A stretch of 64,000 bases of DNA from JBBQDZ01 sp038237515 (GCA_038237515.1 JBBRYP010000009.1:1-64000), one strand, 5' to 3'; numbered from the stretch's first letter, positions 17,008-25,553 are shown. Program-made: numbers and translations. The notes: a model not told the origin generated them from the letters alone.

Positions 17008-17499
17008 CTAGGAGCCCGAGCCCGGCGCGGGTCCGGTGCCGAGCTGGAGCACCGTCACGACGTCCGGGAAGGGGCGGTTCGCGGTGCCGTCGACCGAGTA
17101 GCTCCCTGCGGCAAGCGCGGCGGAGGGGCCGAGGGTGATGCTCCCGCGACCGACGATGGTGAGGTCGGTGCCGGTGCCGGTCACCTTGACGCGGAAGAAG
17201 CCCCCGATGATGCGGAAGCGGATGTCGGCACCCGAGTAGGTCGACTTCGTGTCGGACAGGTCCTTCCGCGCCTCGTAGCCCCACACGACCGGCGGCTTCC
17301 CGTCGTTCGGCGAAGGGTCGATGATCGTCACGGTGCCGTGGTGGATCTGGCCGATCACGACGCCCCGGATGGCCAGCGAGACGAAGCCGCTCGCCGCCTT
17401 GACCGAGAGCGTGCCGTCACCGGGGGCGGTTGTCAGCGCCTGCGCGGTGAGCGGGACCGCGAGCAGGCACAGCAAGCAGAGGATGCAGAGGCGCTTCAC
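17008..17499 (-). CDS. Secreted protein of unknown function
   Basis: The 163-residue protein begins with a clear signal peptide (MKRLCILCLLCLLAVPLTAQA, probable cleavage after AQA). The mature part is rich in beta-strand-like sequence (LSVKAASGFVSLAIRGVVIGQIHHGTVTII) and Gly, and ends in a Pro/Gly/Ser tail. I recognise no family. The GTG at 17499 is preceded by GATACT six bases upstream, a leaderless-type box. It lies just upstream of the response regulator on the same strand but probably has its own transcript. Confidence 0.7.
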   Translation of the reverse strand: MKRLCILCLLCLLAVPLTAQALTTAPGDGTLSVKAASGFVSLAIRGVVIGQIHHGTVTIIDPSPNDGKPPVVWGYEARKDLSDTKSTYSGADIRFRIIGGFFRVKVTGTGTDLTIVGRGSITLGPSAALAAGSYSVDGTANRPFPDVVTVLQLGTGPAPGSGS

Positions 17500-17590
17500 G
17501 GAACGAGTATCGATCGGCGAGGTGTGCCGTGGATAAGCGCAAGGTTAAGAAAGTGTGATCGACCGAAGGCTTTACGAACGGCGCAGGGGC

Positions 17591-18757
17591 CTACGTCCCG
17601 TAACTCAGAGCTTCGTTCGTGTACACCCCCGCCGCATTCCACAGCATGTAGCCGCGCGCGTGCATGTTCCGTGCCGCAGCGATCTGATCCTCGACGTCCG
17701 CCAGGGTGTAGGTGCGGTAGAGAGAGAAGTCCTGCAGCCACGGGATGATCTTCGCGCGGCGGCCCCGCACCGCCCGCTGGAAGTCGCGGACCGCGTAGGT
17801 GACGGTCGTCCCGGGAACGTCGTTCGGGGTCTGCAGGTTGTACTCGCCCGGCCCGAAGTGGGACGGGTACACCATCGGGTAGATCGCGTCGAGGATCTTC
17901 GAGACCCGGCGCGGCGCCTGCCCGATTCCGAGCTCGTGCGAAGCGGCGAGGCCGAAGAGGTCGGCCGAGACGCGAACGCCGAGGGGCCGCAGGCGATGCG
18001 TTGCGTAGGAGAGGAAGTTCGCGATCGTCGTCGATTTCGCCTCCTTGCGGGCGCCCGGGTAGACGATCAGGGACAGGTCGCCGTCGCTTGGGAAGCGGAC
18101 GTAGTCGAACTGGATCTCGTCGAAGCCGGCCCTGGCCGCGGAGACGGCGATGTCGACGTCGTAGCGCCAGACGCGCCGGTCGTACTCGTTCGCCCAGCCG
18201 AGGCCGCCGTTGTTCCGCCAGACCGAGCCGTCGGTCGTCCGGAGCGCCAGGTCGGGCCGCGCGGTCGTCAGGACGGGGTCCTCGAAGACGACGACGCGGC
18301 CGATCAGGTACATCCCGCGCGCGTGCACCTTGCGGGCGACCTCGCGCGGGTCGTAGTAGCGCTTGGCGGCACCGGTCTTCAGCGCCATCGCGGCGTAGCG
18401 CGGCGACTCGAACCCGACCTCGCCGTTCTCGTCCTTGACGTCGAGCTCGATCGTGTTGAGGCCGAAGCTCTGGAGCGCCAGGTACTCGTCGACCTTGCCC
18501 TGGAGCGACGCGAGCGCCATCGTCACATGAACGCCCCGCACCTCGGCGGGAAGCGGACGCGCGTGCGGCCTGGGGAAGGGCTTGAGCTTCCCGCCCGCGA
18601 GATCCGTGAGCCGCTTCGAGCCATGGGAGATGAAGGCGGCCCCGAGGGCGAGCCCAGCGCCGATCCCGAGCAGCACGACCAGGGCGCCGAGGCGCCTGAG
18701 CCGACGCCGCCGCCGGGCGCGCCGGCGACGCTCCCGGAAGCGCTCGTTCGAGTCCAT
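17591..18757 (-). CDS. Putative glycoside hydrolase (DUF4015-type), membrane-anchored
   Basis: A basic N terminus (many Arg) is followed by a membrane anchor (LGALVVLLGIGAGLALGAAFI) and a TIM-barrel-like domain: VRGVHVTMALA, LNTIELDVKDENGEVGFES, YLIGRVVVFEDP, FDEIQFDYVRFPSDG, VSADLFGLAA, AIYPMVYPSHFGPGEYN and GYMLWNAAGVYT. These strings fit the DUF4015 family, predicted to be glycoside hydrolases related to GH13/GHL groups. Acidic residues in IQFDYVRFPSDG are likely catalytic. The ATG at 18757 is preferred over the GTG at 18775; both are possible. It is probably external to the membrane. The substrate is unknown. Confidence 0.85.
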   Translation of the reverse strand: MDSNERFRERRRRARRRRRLRRLGALVVLLGIGAGLALGAAFISHGSKRLTDLAGGKLKPFPRPHARPLPAEVRGVHVTMALASLQGKVDEYLALQSFGLNTIELDVKDENGEVGFESPRYAAMALKTGAAKRYYDPREVARKVHARGMYLIGRVVVFEDPVLTTARPDLALRTTDGSVWRNNGGLGWANEYDRRVWRYDVDIAVSAARAGFDEIQFDYVRFPSDGDLSLIVYPGARKEAKSTTIANFLSYATHRLRPLGVRVSADLFGLAASHELGIGQAPRRVSKILDAIYPMVYPSHFGPGEYNLQTPNDVPGTTVTYAVRDFQRAVRGRRAKIIPWLQDFSLYRTYTLADVEDQIAAARNMHARGYMLWNAAGVYTNEALSYGT

Positions 18758-18829
18758 TCGCTCGTGCACGTACACCGGCGACCGCCCACCGTATGTGCTC
18801 GCGGCGCCGTCTGCAACCTCAAACTTCCT

Positions 18830-19507
18830 TTACGACAGCCCGCCGGCCGCGCTCAGCGACTCGCTGACGACGGCGGCACCACGGCGATGGAGCGCGAGAC
18901 GAACGGCCGTGAGGAGGTTCGGCAGGCTCGTGAGGGATGCGAGCACGAGTGTCCCGACGACGATCTGCGAGATTCCCCACCGGCTGCCGAGGCTCGTGGC
19001 CGCGGTCACCATCCCCACGCTGCCGAGGACGATCGCGCCGAGGCCGGCAAAGAGCGCGAGCACGTCTCGGCGCGACGCGGGCGCCGCCCGCTCGTCGCCG
19101 CAGATCGTCGATCGCCTCGCTGACGGCCGCGCTGGCGAACGGCGCATGACCCCGCCCGGCAGCAGCCGCCCGACCCTCGCCGGCCGGACGGAGAGCAGCA
19201 CGACGTAGGGGACGAGCACGACCGCGAGCAGGCCTCCGCCGACCGGCGCGCCGGTGCCTCCGAGCACGAGCGCGGCCCCGATCGCAGTCACTGCCAGCGC
19301 CACGGCGCCGTTCAGGGCCAGCCCCTGCCGGTGGATCCGCACGTTCCCGGCGACGAGCACGCTGACGCCGAGCAGGCCGGCGAGGTTGAACACGTTCGAG
19401 CCGAGCACCAGCCCGATCCCGAGGTCGTTGTGCCCGGCGGCGAGCGCTGCGACCGCCGAGGAGATCTCCGGCGCGTCCGCACCGAGCGCCGTCACCAGTC
19501 CGTGCAA
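18830..19507 (-). pseudogene. Truncated sodium/calcium exchanger-family protein
   Basis: The reading frame encodes the alpha-1 repeat region of a Ca/cation antiporter (GADAPEISSAVAALAAGHNDLGIGLVLGSNVFNL) and the beginning of the alpha-2 region (VGTLVLASLTSLPNLLTAV). At 225 residues it lacks the N-terminal helices before alpha-1 and nearly everything after alpha-2, where a second GSN motif and about four helices are expected. The only start is a TTG in the middle of a conserved stretch. Full-length relatives are over 300 residues. I read it as a remnant of a deleted gene; translation of a short membrane protein is not excluded. Confidence 0.6.
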
Positions 19508-19574
19508 ACCCTCCGAGAGGCCCTCCCTGCGGCTCCGGTCCTGACCCGCCGGCGGCTGCGCCCGGGACCTTCGT

Positions 19575-20201
19575 CTACGGCAACTCGTTCGAGTCGAAAG
19601 GCTTCTGCGCCAGCACCCAGAGGAAGCGGACGGGGCCGTGGCCTGGCTCCTCGGTCGCTAGGACCCGCGCCTCTACGACCTCCAGCCTCGCTCTCGCGAG
19701 GAGCCGGGAGTTCGTCCGCTCGTCGAAGGAGGCGAAGAACATCGGCGTACCGAGCCAGTCCGGGTCGGTTTCGTCTTCCGACCCTTCGACGCCGAGCGTG
19801 GCGAGGAACCAGCCGCCGGGGCGCAGCCAGTCGGCGATCCGTTCCAGCAGCGGTCCCTGTTCGCTTCGGCGAATGTGCCCGAACATGAAGAGCGAGACGA
19901 CGGCGTCGAAGGAGCTCGGGTCGAACGAGACGAGGATCGCGTCGGCACGAACGAACGTCGCGTCGGGAAAGGCTCGGTGGGCCCGAGCGATCTGCTCGCC
20001 CGAGATGTCGACGCCGGTATGGCGGTAGCGCGCCACGAGGGCGGCGGTCGCGGGGTTGTCGCCGCCGGACCCGAGCTCGAGCACCTGCGCGCCCGCCGGC
20101 ACTCGCGCCGCCAGGCGCTCCAACCACCGTAGGGCCGGACTCTCGAACGAGGCTGTCCAGGCCGCGTACCGATCCGCAATCGCGTCGTAGCCCGCGCGCA
20201 C
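19575..20201 (-). CDS. SAM-dependent methyltransferase (class I)
   Basis: The 208-residue protein has the Rossmann-type methyltransferase core: motif I VLELGSGGDNPATAAL, motif II with the acidic residue in HTGVDIS, the VRADAILVSFDPSSFDAVVS segment, and LRPGGWFLATLG. The N terminus RAGYDAIADRYAAW is typical of this group. The GTG at 20201 is the likely start, 17 bp after the EVE-like gene. The substrate cannot be told. It probably shares a transcript with the thiolase and EVE-like genes upstream. Confidence 0.85.
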   Translation of the reverse strand: MRAGYDAIADRYAAWTASFESPALRWLERLAARVPAGAQVLELGSGGDNPATAALVARYRHTGVDISGEQIARAHRAFPDATFVRADAILVSFDPSSFDAVVSLFMFGHIRRSEQGPLLERIADWLRPGGWFLATLGVEGSEDETDPDWLGTPMFFASFDERTNSRLLARARLEVVEARVLATEEPGHGPVRFLWVLAQKPFDSNELP

Positions 20202-20218
20202 GGTCTCGTGGGGGTCGC

Positions 20219-20596
20219 TCAGCTCGCGGCCTCCACGAGCGCGCGTGCCTGCGCGAACTGCTGCTCGCTCAGACGGATGTGCGAGTGCCGCCAGATGCTC
20301 TGCGGGAACACACCAGCGGCCTCGACCGGCGGCGCGTCGCGCAGGTCCGCCGCGTGCGCGAGCGGGCGAATGGGAAATCGCCAGCTCCAGCGGGTCCGGA
20401 GCGTATCGTGCTCCGGCACGCCGACGATCTCGACGACGCCGAAGATCGCCTGCCAGACGGCGGCGTAGAGGATCGCCAGCTCTCCCGGCTCCACGGACGG
20501 GCGCCTCGATGAGGAGTGGGCGACGATCTCGGCGGCCTCCACGCGTGCGGGAAGGGGCCGGTCGCCGCGGCCGCGCACGAGGAGCCAGTGGGTCAG
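20219..20596 (-). CDS. EVE-domain-like (PUA-fold) small protein
   Basis: From CTG (read as Met) the protein begins THWLLVRGRGD and continues through GELAILYAAVWQAIFGVVEIVG to FPQSIWRHSHIRLSEQQFAQA, about 125 residues. The pattern of an N-terminal WLL strand, then a hydrophobic GE(L/V)AI.Y segment and a late IRLSE.QF helix resembles EVE/PUA-like domains, which bind modified bases. The CTG at 20596 overlaps the thiolase stop as CTGA, parallel to the ATGA and GTGA junctions elsewhere. The in-frame GTG at 20641 is the nearest canonical alternative. Confidence 0.55.
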   Translation of the reverse strand: MTHWLLVRGRGDRPLPARVEAAEIVAHSSSRRPSVEPGELAILYAAVWQAIFGVVEIVGVPEHDTLRTRWSWRFPIRPLAHAADLRDAPPVEAAGVFPQSIWRHSHIRLSEQQFAQARALVEAAS

Positions 20597-21822
20597 AGCC
20601 GCTCGACGACCGCCGCGATCGCCTGACCCTGCCCGATGCACATCGAGGCGATGCCGTAGCGCGCCGCGCGCCGGTCGAGCTCGTTCAGGAGCGTCGCCGT
20701 GATCCGGGCGCCCGTCGCACCGAGCGGGTGGCCGAGCGAGATGCCACCGCCGTTCGGATTCACGTCGCCGATGCGATCGGCGAGCCCCGTGTCCTTGGCG
20801 AACTGGAGCGCGACGCACGCGAAAGCCTCGTTGACCTCGATCACGGACATGTCGTCCCAGCCGAGGCCCGCCTTCGCCAGCGCCTTCTCGCAGGCCTGCG
20901 GGTTCCCGTGCAGCATGCGGTAGGGATCGACGCCCGCGAGGCCGAACGAGACGAACCGGCCGCGCGGCTCGAGACCGAGCTCCGAGGCGCGGCGCTCGCT
21001 CGCCAGCAGCATCGCCGCGGCGCCGTCGACGATCTGGCTCGAGTTCCCGGCCGTGATCCTGCCGCCGGCGACGAAGGCCGGCTGGAGCGCCGCCAGCTTC
21101 TCTGCGGAGGTGTCGCGGCGCGGCGCCTCGTCCACCGCGAAGAGCGTCTCGGCAGGCGAGGCGACGGCGACCGTCGTCTCGGCCTCGGCGGCGGTGGAAC
21201 GTGTCGGCTCGGCGGGGCCGGGCGAGCGGCCGAGCTCGATCGGAACGATCTCGTTCTCGAAGCGGCCGGCGTCGACGGCGGCGACTGCGCGCCGGTGCGA
21301 CTCGAGCGAGTACGCGTCGAGGTCCTCGCGCGCGAGCTGCCACTCCGTCGCGATCGCCTCGGCCGAGATGCCTTGCGGCACGATCTCCCACGCGTCGAGC
21401 AGCTTCTCCGAGAAGCCGTTCCAGTCGATGTTCGAGCCCATCGGGACGCGGGACATCGACTCGACACCCGCCGCGACGACGACGTCGAGCTCGCCCGCGC
21501 GAATCGCCGCGACGCCGTTGAACGCGCACTGGAGCGAGGAGCCGCACTGGCGGTCGACCGTGGAGGCACAGACCGTCTCCGGCCACCCGGCGATGAGGGC
21601 GGCGACCCGCCCCACGTTCAGCCCCTGCTCGCCGATCTGGGTGACGCAGCCCATCTGGACGTCCTCGATCGCACCCGGGTCGAGGTCGAGCCGCAGGGCA
21701 AGGCTGTTCAGCACCTGCGCCGCGAGCTCGTCGGCGCGCACGCCGGCGAGCGAGCCGTTGCGCCTGCCGATCGGCGAGCGCACGGCCTCGACGATCAGCG
21801 CGTCGGAGGCAGGGCCCGCCAT
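20593..21822 (-). CDS. Acetyl-CoA acetyltransferase / thiolase
   Basis: The 409-residue thiolase has the nucleophilic Cys in VDRQCGSSLQC (about residue 90), the middle motif VIEVNEAFACVALQFAK with its catalytic His replaced in context by the later GGGISLGHPLGATGAR, and the C-terminal Cys in GIASMCIGQGQA. It should cleave or form beta-ketoacyl-CoA in fatty-acid oxidation or polyester synthesis. A palindromic AGTCTAGACT at 21830-21839 carries its leaderless -10 box and, on the other strand, that of the aldehyde dehydrogenase gene. Confidence 0.93.
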   Translation of the reverse strand: MAGPASDALIVEAVRSPIGRRNGSLAGVRADELAAQVLNSLALRLDLDPGAIEDVQMGCVTQIGEQGLNVGRVAALIAGWPETVCASTVDRQCGSSLQCAFNGVAAIRAGELDVVVAAGVESMSRVPMGSNIDWNGFSEKLLDAWEIVPQGISAEAIATEWQLAREDLDAYSLESHRRAVAAVDAGRFENEIVPIELGRSPGPAEPTRSTAAEAETTVAVASPAETLFAVDEAPRRDTSAEKLAALQPAFVAGGRITAGNSSQIVDGAAAMLLASERRASELGLEPRGRFVSFGLAGVDPYRMLHGNPQACEKALAKAGLGWDDMSVIEVNEAFACVALQFAKDTGLADRIGDVNPNGGGISLGHPLGATGARITATLLNELDRRAARYGIASMCIGQGQAIAAVVERL

Positions 21823-21829
21823 CGGTGCA

Positions 21830-21839
21830 AGTCTAGACT
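21830..21839. promoter_or_regulatory. Palindromic divergent leaderless promoter
   Basis: AGTCTAGACT is a perfect palindrome that contains TAGACT on both strands. On the plus strand six bases separate it from the GTG at 21846. On the minus strand seven bases separate it from the ATG at 21822. The two -10 boxes overlap, so the promoters are probably mutually exclusive at any moment. Confidence 0.6.
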
Positions 21840-21845
21840 CAGCGC

Positions 21846-23273
21846 GTGGCCGTCACGCTCCCGCAGCGCCGTCTGCTGATCGACGGCGAGTGGGCCGAGA
21901 CGGGCGAGTGGCTCGACGTGCGCTCGCCGTACTCCGGCGAGGCGGTCGCGCGAGTCGCGAGAGGCGGTGCAGCGGAGACGGGCCGCGCGATCGACGCGGC
22001 AGAACGCGCGATGCGCGAGCCGCTCCCGGCGCACAGGCGGGCGGAGATCCTCGTCCGGGTCGCGGGCGCCCTCGGCCGGCGGCACGACGAGGCCGCGGCC
22101 ACGATCTGCGCCGAGGCCGGCAAGCCGATGAAGGCCGCGCGCGTGGAGGCGAGGCGCGCGATGTCGACCTACACGATGGCCGCCGTCGAGGCACGCAAGC
22201 TCGCGGGCGAGATGGTGCCGATGGATGCCTCGCAGGCGGGCGAGGGCAAGCTCGCGTTCACGCTCCGGTTACCGATAGGGGTGGTCGGCGCGATCACACC
22301 CTTCAACTTCCCGCTGAACCTCGTGGCGCACAAGATCGCCCCCGCGCTCGCAGCCGGGTGCGCCGTCGTGCTCAAGCCCGCGTCGCAGACGCCGCTCTCC
22401 GCCCTGCTCCTCGCGGAGCTCGAGACGGAGGCCGGCCTGCCCCCGGGCTGGCTGAACGTCATCGCCGGTCCCTCGGCGGAGATCGGCGACCGCCTGGTGG
22501 AGGACGAGCGGGTGCGGGCGCTGACGTTCACGGGCTCGTCGTCGATCGGCTGGAAGCTGCGGGAGCGTGCCCCGCGAAAGAAGGTGGCACTGGAGCTCGG
22601 CAACTCGACGCCCGTGATCGTCGCGGCGGACGCGGATCTCGAGGTCGCGGCGGCCAAGCTCGCCGCCAACGCCTTCTCCTTCGCCGGCCAGAGCTGCATC
22701 TCCGTCCAGCGCATCTATGTCGAGCGCGCCGCCCGCGAGACGTTCCTCGCGCGCTTCCTGCCGCGCGTCGACGAACTCGTGCTGGGCGACCCCGCGGACG
22801 AGGGAACGGATGTTGGACCGGTGATCGACGGAGCGGCTCGCGAGCGGATTCTCGAGTGGATCGAGGAGGCGCGTCAGGTGGGCGCCGAGATCCTGCGGGG
22901 CGGGAAGGCTCGCGGTGTGCTGATCGAGCCGACCGTGATCGCCGAGCCCGGCCGCGAGCTGAAGGTCTCCTGCGAGGAGGTCTTCGGTCCCGTCTGCACC
23001 GTCAACGCGGTCTCCTCGATCGACGAGGCGATCGACCTCGCGAACGGCACTCGCTACGGGCTCCAGGCAGGTATCTTCACGCGCAGTCTCGAAACCGCCC
23101 TCGTGGCCGCCCGCGAGCTGGAGTTCGGCGGCGTGACGGTCAACGAGGCTCCGACCTTCCGGGCCGACCAGATGCCCTACGGGGGCGTCAAAGACTCGGG
23201 GAACACGCGCGAGGGACCTGCGTACGCCGTGCGCGAGTTGACTGAGCCCCGCGTCGTCGTCGTCGAGCTGTGA
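21846..23273 (+). CDS. Aldehyde dehydrogenase (NAD(P)+)
   Basis: The 475-residue protein is a standard ALDH-superfamily enzyme that oxidises aldehydes to acids. Visible landmarks are the cofactor segment GAITPFNFPLNLVAHKIAPAL, the FTGSSSIG turn, the general base in LELGNSTPVIV, the nucleophilic Cys in FAGQSCISVQRI and the late EEVFGPVCTV. The usual sequence around the Cys is GQxC, which fits. The GTG at 21846 has a leaderless box shared with the thiolase gene. Co-regulation with thiolase suggests aldehyde or acyl-CoA catabolism. Confidence 0.93.
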   Translation: MAVTLPQRRLLIDGEWAETGEWLDVRSPYSGEAVARVARGGAAETGRAIDAAERAMREPLPAHRRAEILVRVAGALGRRHDEAAATICAEAGKPMKAARVEARRAMSTYTMAAVEARKLAGEMVPMDASQAGEGKLAFTLRLPIGVVGAITPFNFPLNLVAHKIAPALAAGCAVVLKPASQTPLSALLLAELETEAGLPPGWLNVIAGPSAEIGDRLVEDERVRALTFTGSSSIGWKLRERAPRKKVALELGNSTPVIVAADADLEVAAAKLAANAFSFAGQSCISVQRIYVERAARETFLARFLPRVDELVLGDPADEGTDVGPVIDGAARERILEWIEEARQVGAEILRGGKARGVLIEPTVIAEPGRELKVSCEEVFGPVCTVNAVSSIDEAIDLANGTRYGLQAGIFTRSLETALVAARELEFGGVTVNEAPTFRADQMPYGGVKDSGNTREGPAYAVRELTEPRVVVVEL

Positions 23274-23346
23274 CCGGCGTACATCCCGCGGTGTCACCCG
23301 GCGGCAAACGCGCGTAGCGAGCGGCGATCGCCGCTCCGGGACGCTG

Positions 23347-23352
23347 TAGACT
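23347..23352 (+). promoter_or_regulatory. -10 box of zinc-ribbon gene
   Basis: TAGACT lies 13 bases before the ATG at 23366, giving a predicted 5' leader of only a few bases. Confidence 0.4.
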
Positions 23353-23365
23353 CGCCGCTCCTGCG

Positions 23366-24076
23366 ATGGCTCGACTGCCCCTGCTCTCCCGCAAGCAGCG
23401 CCTCCCGGTCGAGGCGGAGCACCCGGCGCCCGAGGGTGTCCCACCAGCGCCGCCCGCGGATGCCTCGCCTCCGGAGTTGCCGGCTGCGCCGCCGGCACCA
23501 CGCCGGCCTCCCCATCCCGGCGTCCTGCGCCGCGAGCGTCGCGCGCTCGCGCGGGCGCGCGAGGACCGCATCCGCGACCTCGGGGGCCTGATGCTCGAGA
23601 TGCACCGGCGTGAACGCCTCCGCGTCGACCTGCTCGAGGACCAGTGCGTCGAGCTCCTGTCGATCGAGGCTCGCATGCAGGAGATCGACGGGCTGCTCGT
23701 GACGACGCGGCAGGAGGTTCAGGCCGCACGCTGCACGTGCGGCGCGCCGGTTATCTGGGGCTCTCACTTCTGCCCCAACTGCGGACGCCCTTGGGGCGAG
23801 GCCGTCGTCCAGTGCGTGACCTGCGGACATGCGCTTCCGGCCGATGCCCAGTTCTGCGCGAGCTGCGGAACGCCGGCGCCTCCTCCAGTGGGGGAGTCGG
23901 TGCCGGCCGAGCCGAACCCGACGCCCGAGAGCACAACGCCGGCGGAGGAGCCTGCGCCCGCAGCCGCGCCTCCCGCGGTGGAGCAACCGCCGGCCGAGCC
24001 GGCGGGGTGGCAGGCCGAGCCTGCCGGAGAGGCCTCGCCGGCAAACGAGGCCGCTCCCGACTCCTGGGAGCGCTAG
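23366..24076 (+). CDS. Zinc-ribbon protein with coiled coil
   Basis: The 236-residue protein has a Pro/Ala-rich N terminus, a charged helical middle (RRERRALARAREDRIRDLGGLMLEMHRRERLRVDLLEDQ) and two double-cysteine zinc ribbons: CTCGAPVIWGSHFCPNCG and CVTCGHALPADAQFCASCG. A Pro/Glu/Ala-rich tail ends it. There is no enzymatic motif. The middle helix fits a scaffold role in the cytoplasm. It is followed after six bases by a membrane protein that also carries a zinc ribbon, so the two probably act together. Confidence 0.75.
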   Translation: MARLPLLSRKQRLPVEAEHPAPEGVPPAPPADASPPELPAAPPAPRRPPHPGVLRRERRALARAREDRIRDLGGLMLEMHRRERLRVDLLEDQCVELLSIEARMQEIDGLLVTTRQEVQAARCTCGAPVIWGSHFCPNCGRPWGEAVVQCVTCGHALPADAQFCASCGTPAPPPVGESVPAEPNPTPESTTPAEEPAPAAAPPAVEQPPAEPAGWQAEPAGEASPANEAAPDSWER

Positions 24077-24082
24077 AACCCC

Positions 24083-24844
24083 GTGTCCGAGCCTCTGCCG
24101 CCGGACGGCCCCCCGCCGCCTCCCGGGCCGGACGCCGGCGGCGGCCTCTGCCCGCGGTGCGGGGCCCCGCACCCCCCCGGACAGGAGTACTGCCTCGAGT
24201 GCGGTCTACGCTTGCCGCTGGCGCGCGGCTACGTCCCCACGCGGGTCGTCCCGTCCCTGACCCGCTCCTGGCGGCGCGTGATTCCCTGGTACCCCGGTGA
24301 CTGGCTGTGGCCCGTCCTGCTCGGCTTCGTCATCGCCGCACTCGGCGCGACGGTCGCGATCATCTCGACGCGGGACAACGGCGGCGGCTCGACGACGATC
24401 GTCGCGACGAACGGCACCGGTGCCGATACGGGGACGACGAGCGCGCCGACCTCGACGACCTCGCCGACCGACAGCGGGGCGGGAACCGGCACCGAAACCG
24501 GGACGAATCCTCCCCCACCGCCTCCACCGCCACCGCCACCTCCTCCGCCCCCGCCACCGAGTGGCCCGATCAAATGGCCCGCGGGGAAGACCGGCTGGAC
24601 GATCGTCCTCGCGTCGGTCGCCCATAGCGACGGTCTGCCGGTCGCGCGGGCGACTGCGAAGAAGGCGCTGGCGGCAGGGCTCGGCGACGTGGGCGTCCTC
24701 GACTCGTCGAACTTTTCGAGCCTCAACTCGGGGTACTACGTCGTCTTCTCGGGCGTCTACGAGACTCAGGGCGAGGCTCATGGAAACCTCTCCACCGCGC
24801 GCTCCACCTTCGCTCAGGCCTATCCGCGCCAGATCAAGCCGTAG
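24083..24844 (+). CDS. Zinc-ribbon membrane protein with SPOR-like C-terminal domain
   Basis: In order, the 253-residue protein has a zinc ribbon (CPRCGAPHPPGQEYCLECG, about 22-40), one membrane helix (WPVLLGFVIAALGATVAIIS), a Thr/Ser/Gly-rich linker, a run of 17 prolines and a C-terminal domain of about 95 residues (GWTIVLASVAHSDGLPVARATAKKAL, then YYVVFSGVYETQGEAHGNL). The last part has the pattern of a SPOR domain, which binds denuded peptidoglycan. So a cytoplasmic zinc sensor is linked across the membrane to a wall-binding module. The GTG start lies six bases after the previous gene. Confidence 0.78.
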   Translation: MSEPLPPDGPPPPPGPDAGGGLCPRCGAPHPPGQEYCLECGLRLPLARGYVPTRVVPSLTRSWRRVIPWYPGDWLWPVLLGFVIAALGATVAIISTRDNGGGSTTIVATNGTGADTGTTSAPTSTTSPTDSGAGTGTETGTNPPPPPPPPPPPPPPPPPSGPIKWPAGKTGWTIVLASVAHSDGLPVARATAKKALAAGLGDVGVLDSSNFSSLNSGYYVVFSGVYETQGEAHGNLSTARSTFAQAYPRQIKP

Positions 24845-25061
24845 CCGGCCGGAGCGTTTCAGCCGTCACAGCCGGGGCATCGAACGTCCGGGAGCGGACG
24901 TGACAGGAGAGAACGCTGTTTGCGTCAGAGGCAACTTGAGCGGAGACTTTGTGACAGCGCCCAAACCGGTTAAACTCGTGGTAGGAGTCGCGCCCGCACG
25001 AAGGTTAACTGTCGCTTAACAAAGCTTTGCGGGTACTTAACGACGATCCGAGGATACTGAG
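24845..25061. promoter_or_regulatory. AT-richer control region before the 148-aa protein gene
   Basis: This 217-bp gap is clearly less GC-rich than its surroundings. It holds GGTTAAACT near 24970 and then three TTAAC motifs (about 25003, 25014, 25037), with the perfect palindrome CAAAGCTTTG at about 25019-25028 between them. GAGGATACTGAG directly before the ATG can serve as the ribosome site. The array looks like an operator, but I cannot name the regulator. Confidence 0.45.
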
Positions 25062-25508
25062 ATGGACGAGCGAATGCGGTTGATCCAGAGCTGTATGTAT
25101 CAATACTCCAGAGCCATCTACAGGTCGATCCGAGACCTGATCGACCCGTACGTGGCCTCTGACGTGCGCCTCGAGTATCGGCGGGACGTGCTCGCGGCTT
25201 GCGAGCAGACGATGGAGCGGCTGGCCCGAGACCCGGAGTATTTCGCGAACCCCGACCGCGCGCTCTTCCAGGACATTCGGCGCTACTTCCCGATCACCGC
25301 GCAGGCGCAGGTTGCGTGGACGGTGACGAAGGGCGTCGACGCGGCGGTCTCGTTTATCGTGGAGCAGATCGAGGCCGGCGCGTTCGACGGCGGTGTTTCG
25401 CGCTGCCGTGCGACCACCCGTAAGGGAAAGCCGTGTCAGCGGACGCCTCTTCCGGACCGCGACTACTGCCCGTCGCATCAGCACCTCGAGCAGTCGGTCG
25501 CCGCCTGA
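25062..25508 (+). CDS. Uncharacterised protein with C-terminal Cys/His zinc motif
   Basis: The 148-residue protein has an alpha-helical N-terminal part (MRLIQSCMYQYSRAIYRSIRDL, EYRRDVLAACEQTMERLARD) and a C-terminal motif CRATTRKGKPCQR...YCPSHQ. The C/C/C/H spacing resembles the DUF5763-type zinc motif. It has an ATG with an upstream GAGGA, unlike the leaderless genes around it. A GC-rich hairpin follows. Function is unknown. Confidence 0.7.
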   Translation: MDERMRLIQSCMYQYSRAIYRSIRDLIDPYVASDVRLEYRRDVLAACEQTMERLARDPEYFANPDRALFQDIRRYFPITAQAQVAWTVTKGVDAAVSFIVEQIEAGAFDGGVSRCRATTRKGKPCQRTPLPDRDYCPSHQHLEQSVAA

Positions 25509-25512
25509 CGCG

Positions 25513-25543
25513 CGGGCGCGGCCGCTAAACAAAACCGCGCCCG
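25513..25543 (+). terminator. Stem-loop terminator
   Basis: CGGGCGCGG (25513-25521) pairs perfectly with CCGCGCCCG (25535-25543) around a 13-base A-rich loop, directly after the stop of the preceding gene. There is no T-run after it, as is common in high-GC actinobacteria. Confidence 0.55.
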
Positions 25544-25553
25544 TCCAGCTCAT

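Noticed and set aside
24515..24565. CCACCG-rich tandem repeat, possible CRISPR or satellite
   Set aside because: It encodes the polyproline linker of the SPOR-like protein. There are no spacer-repeat units.
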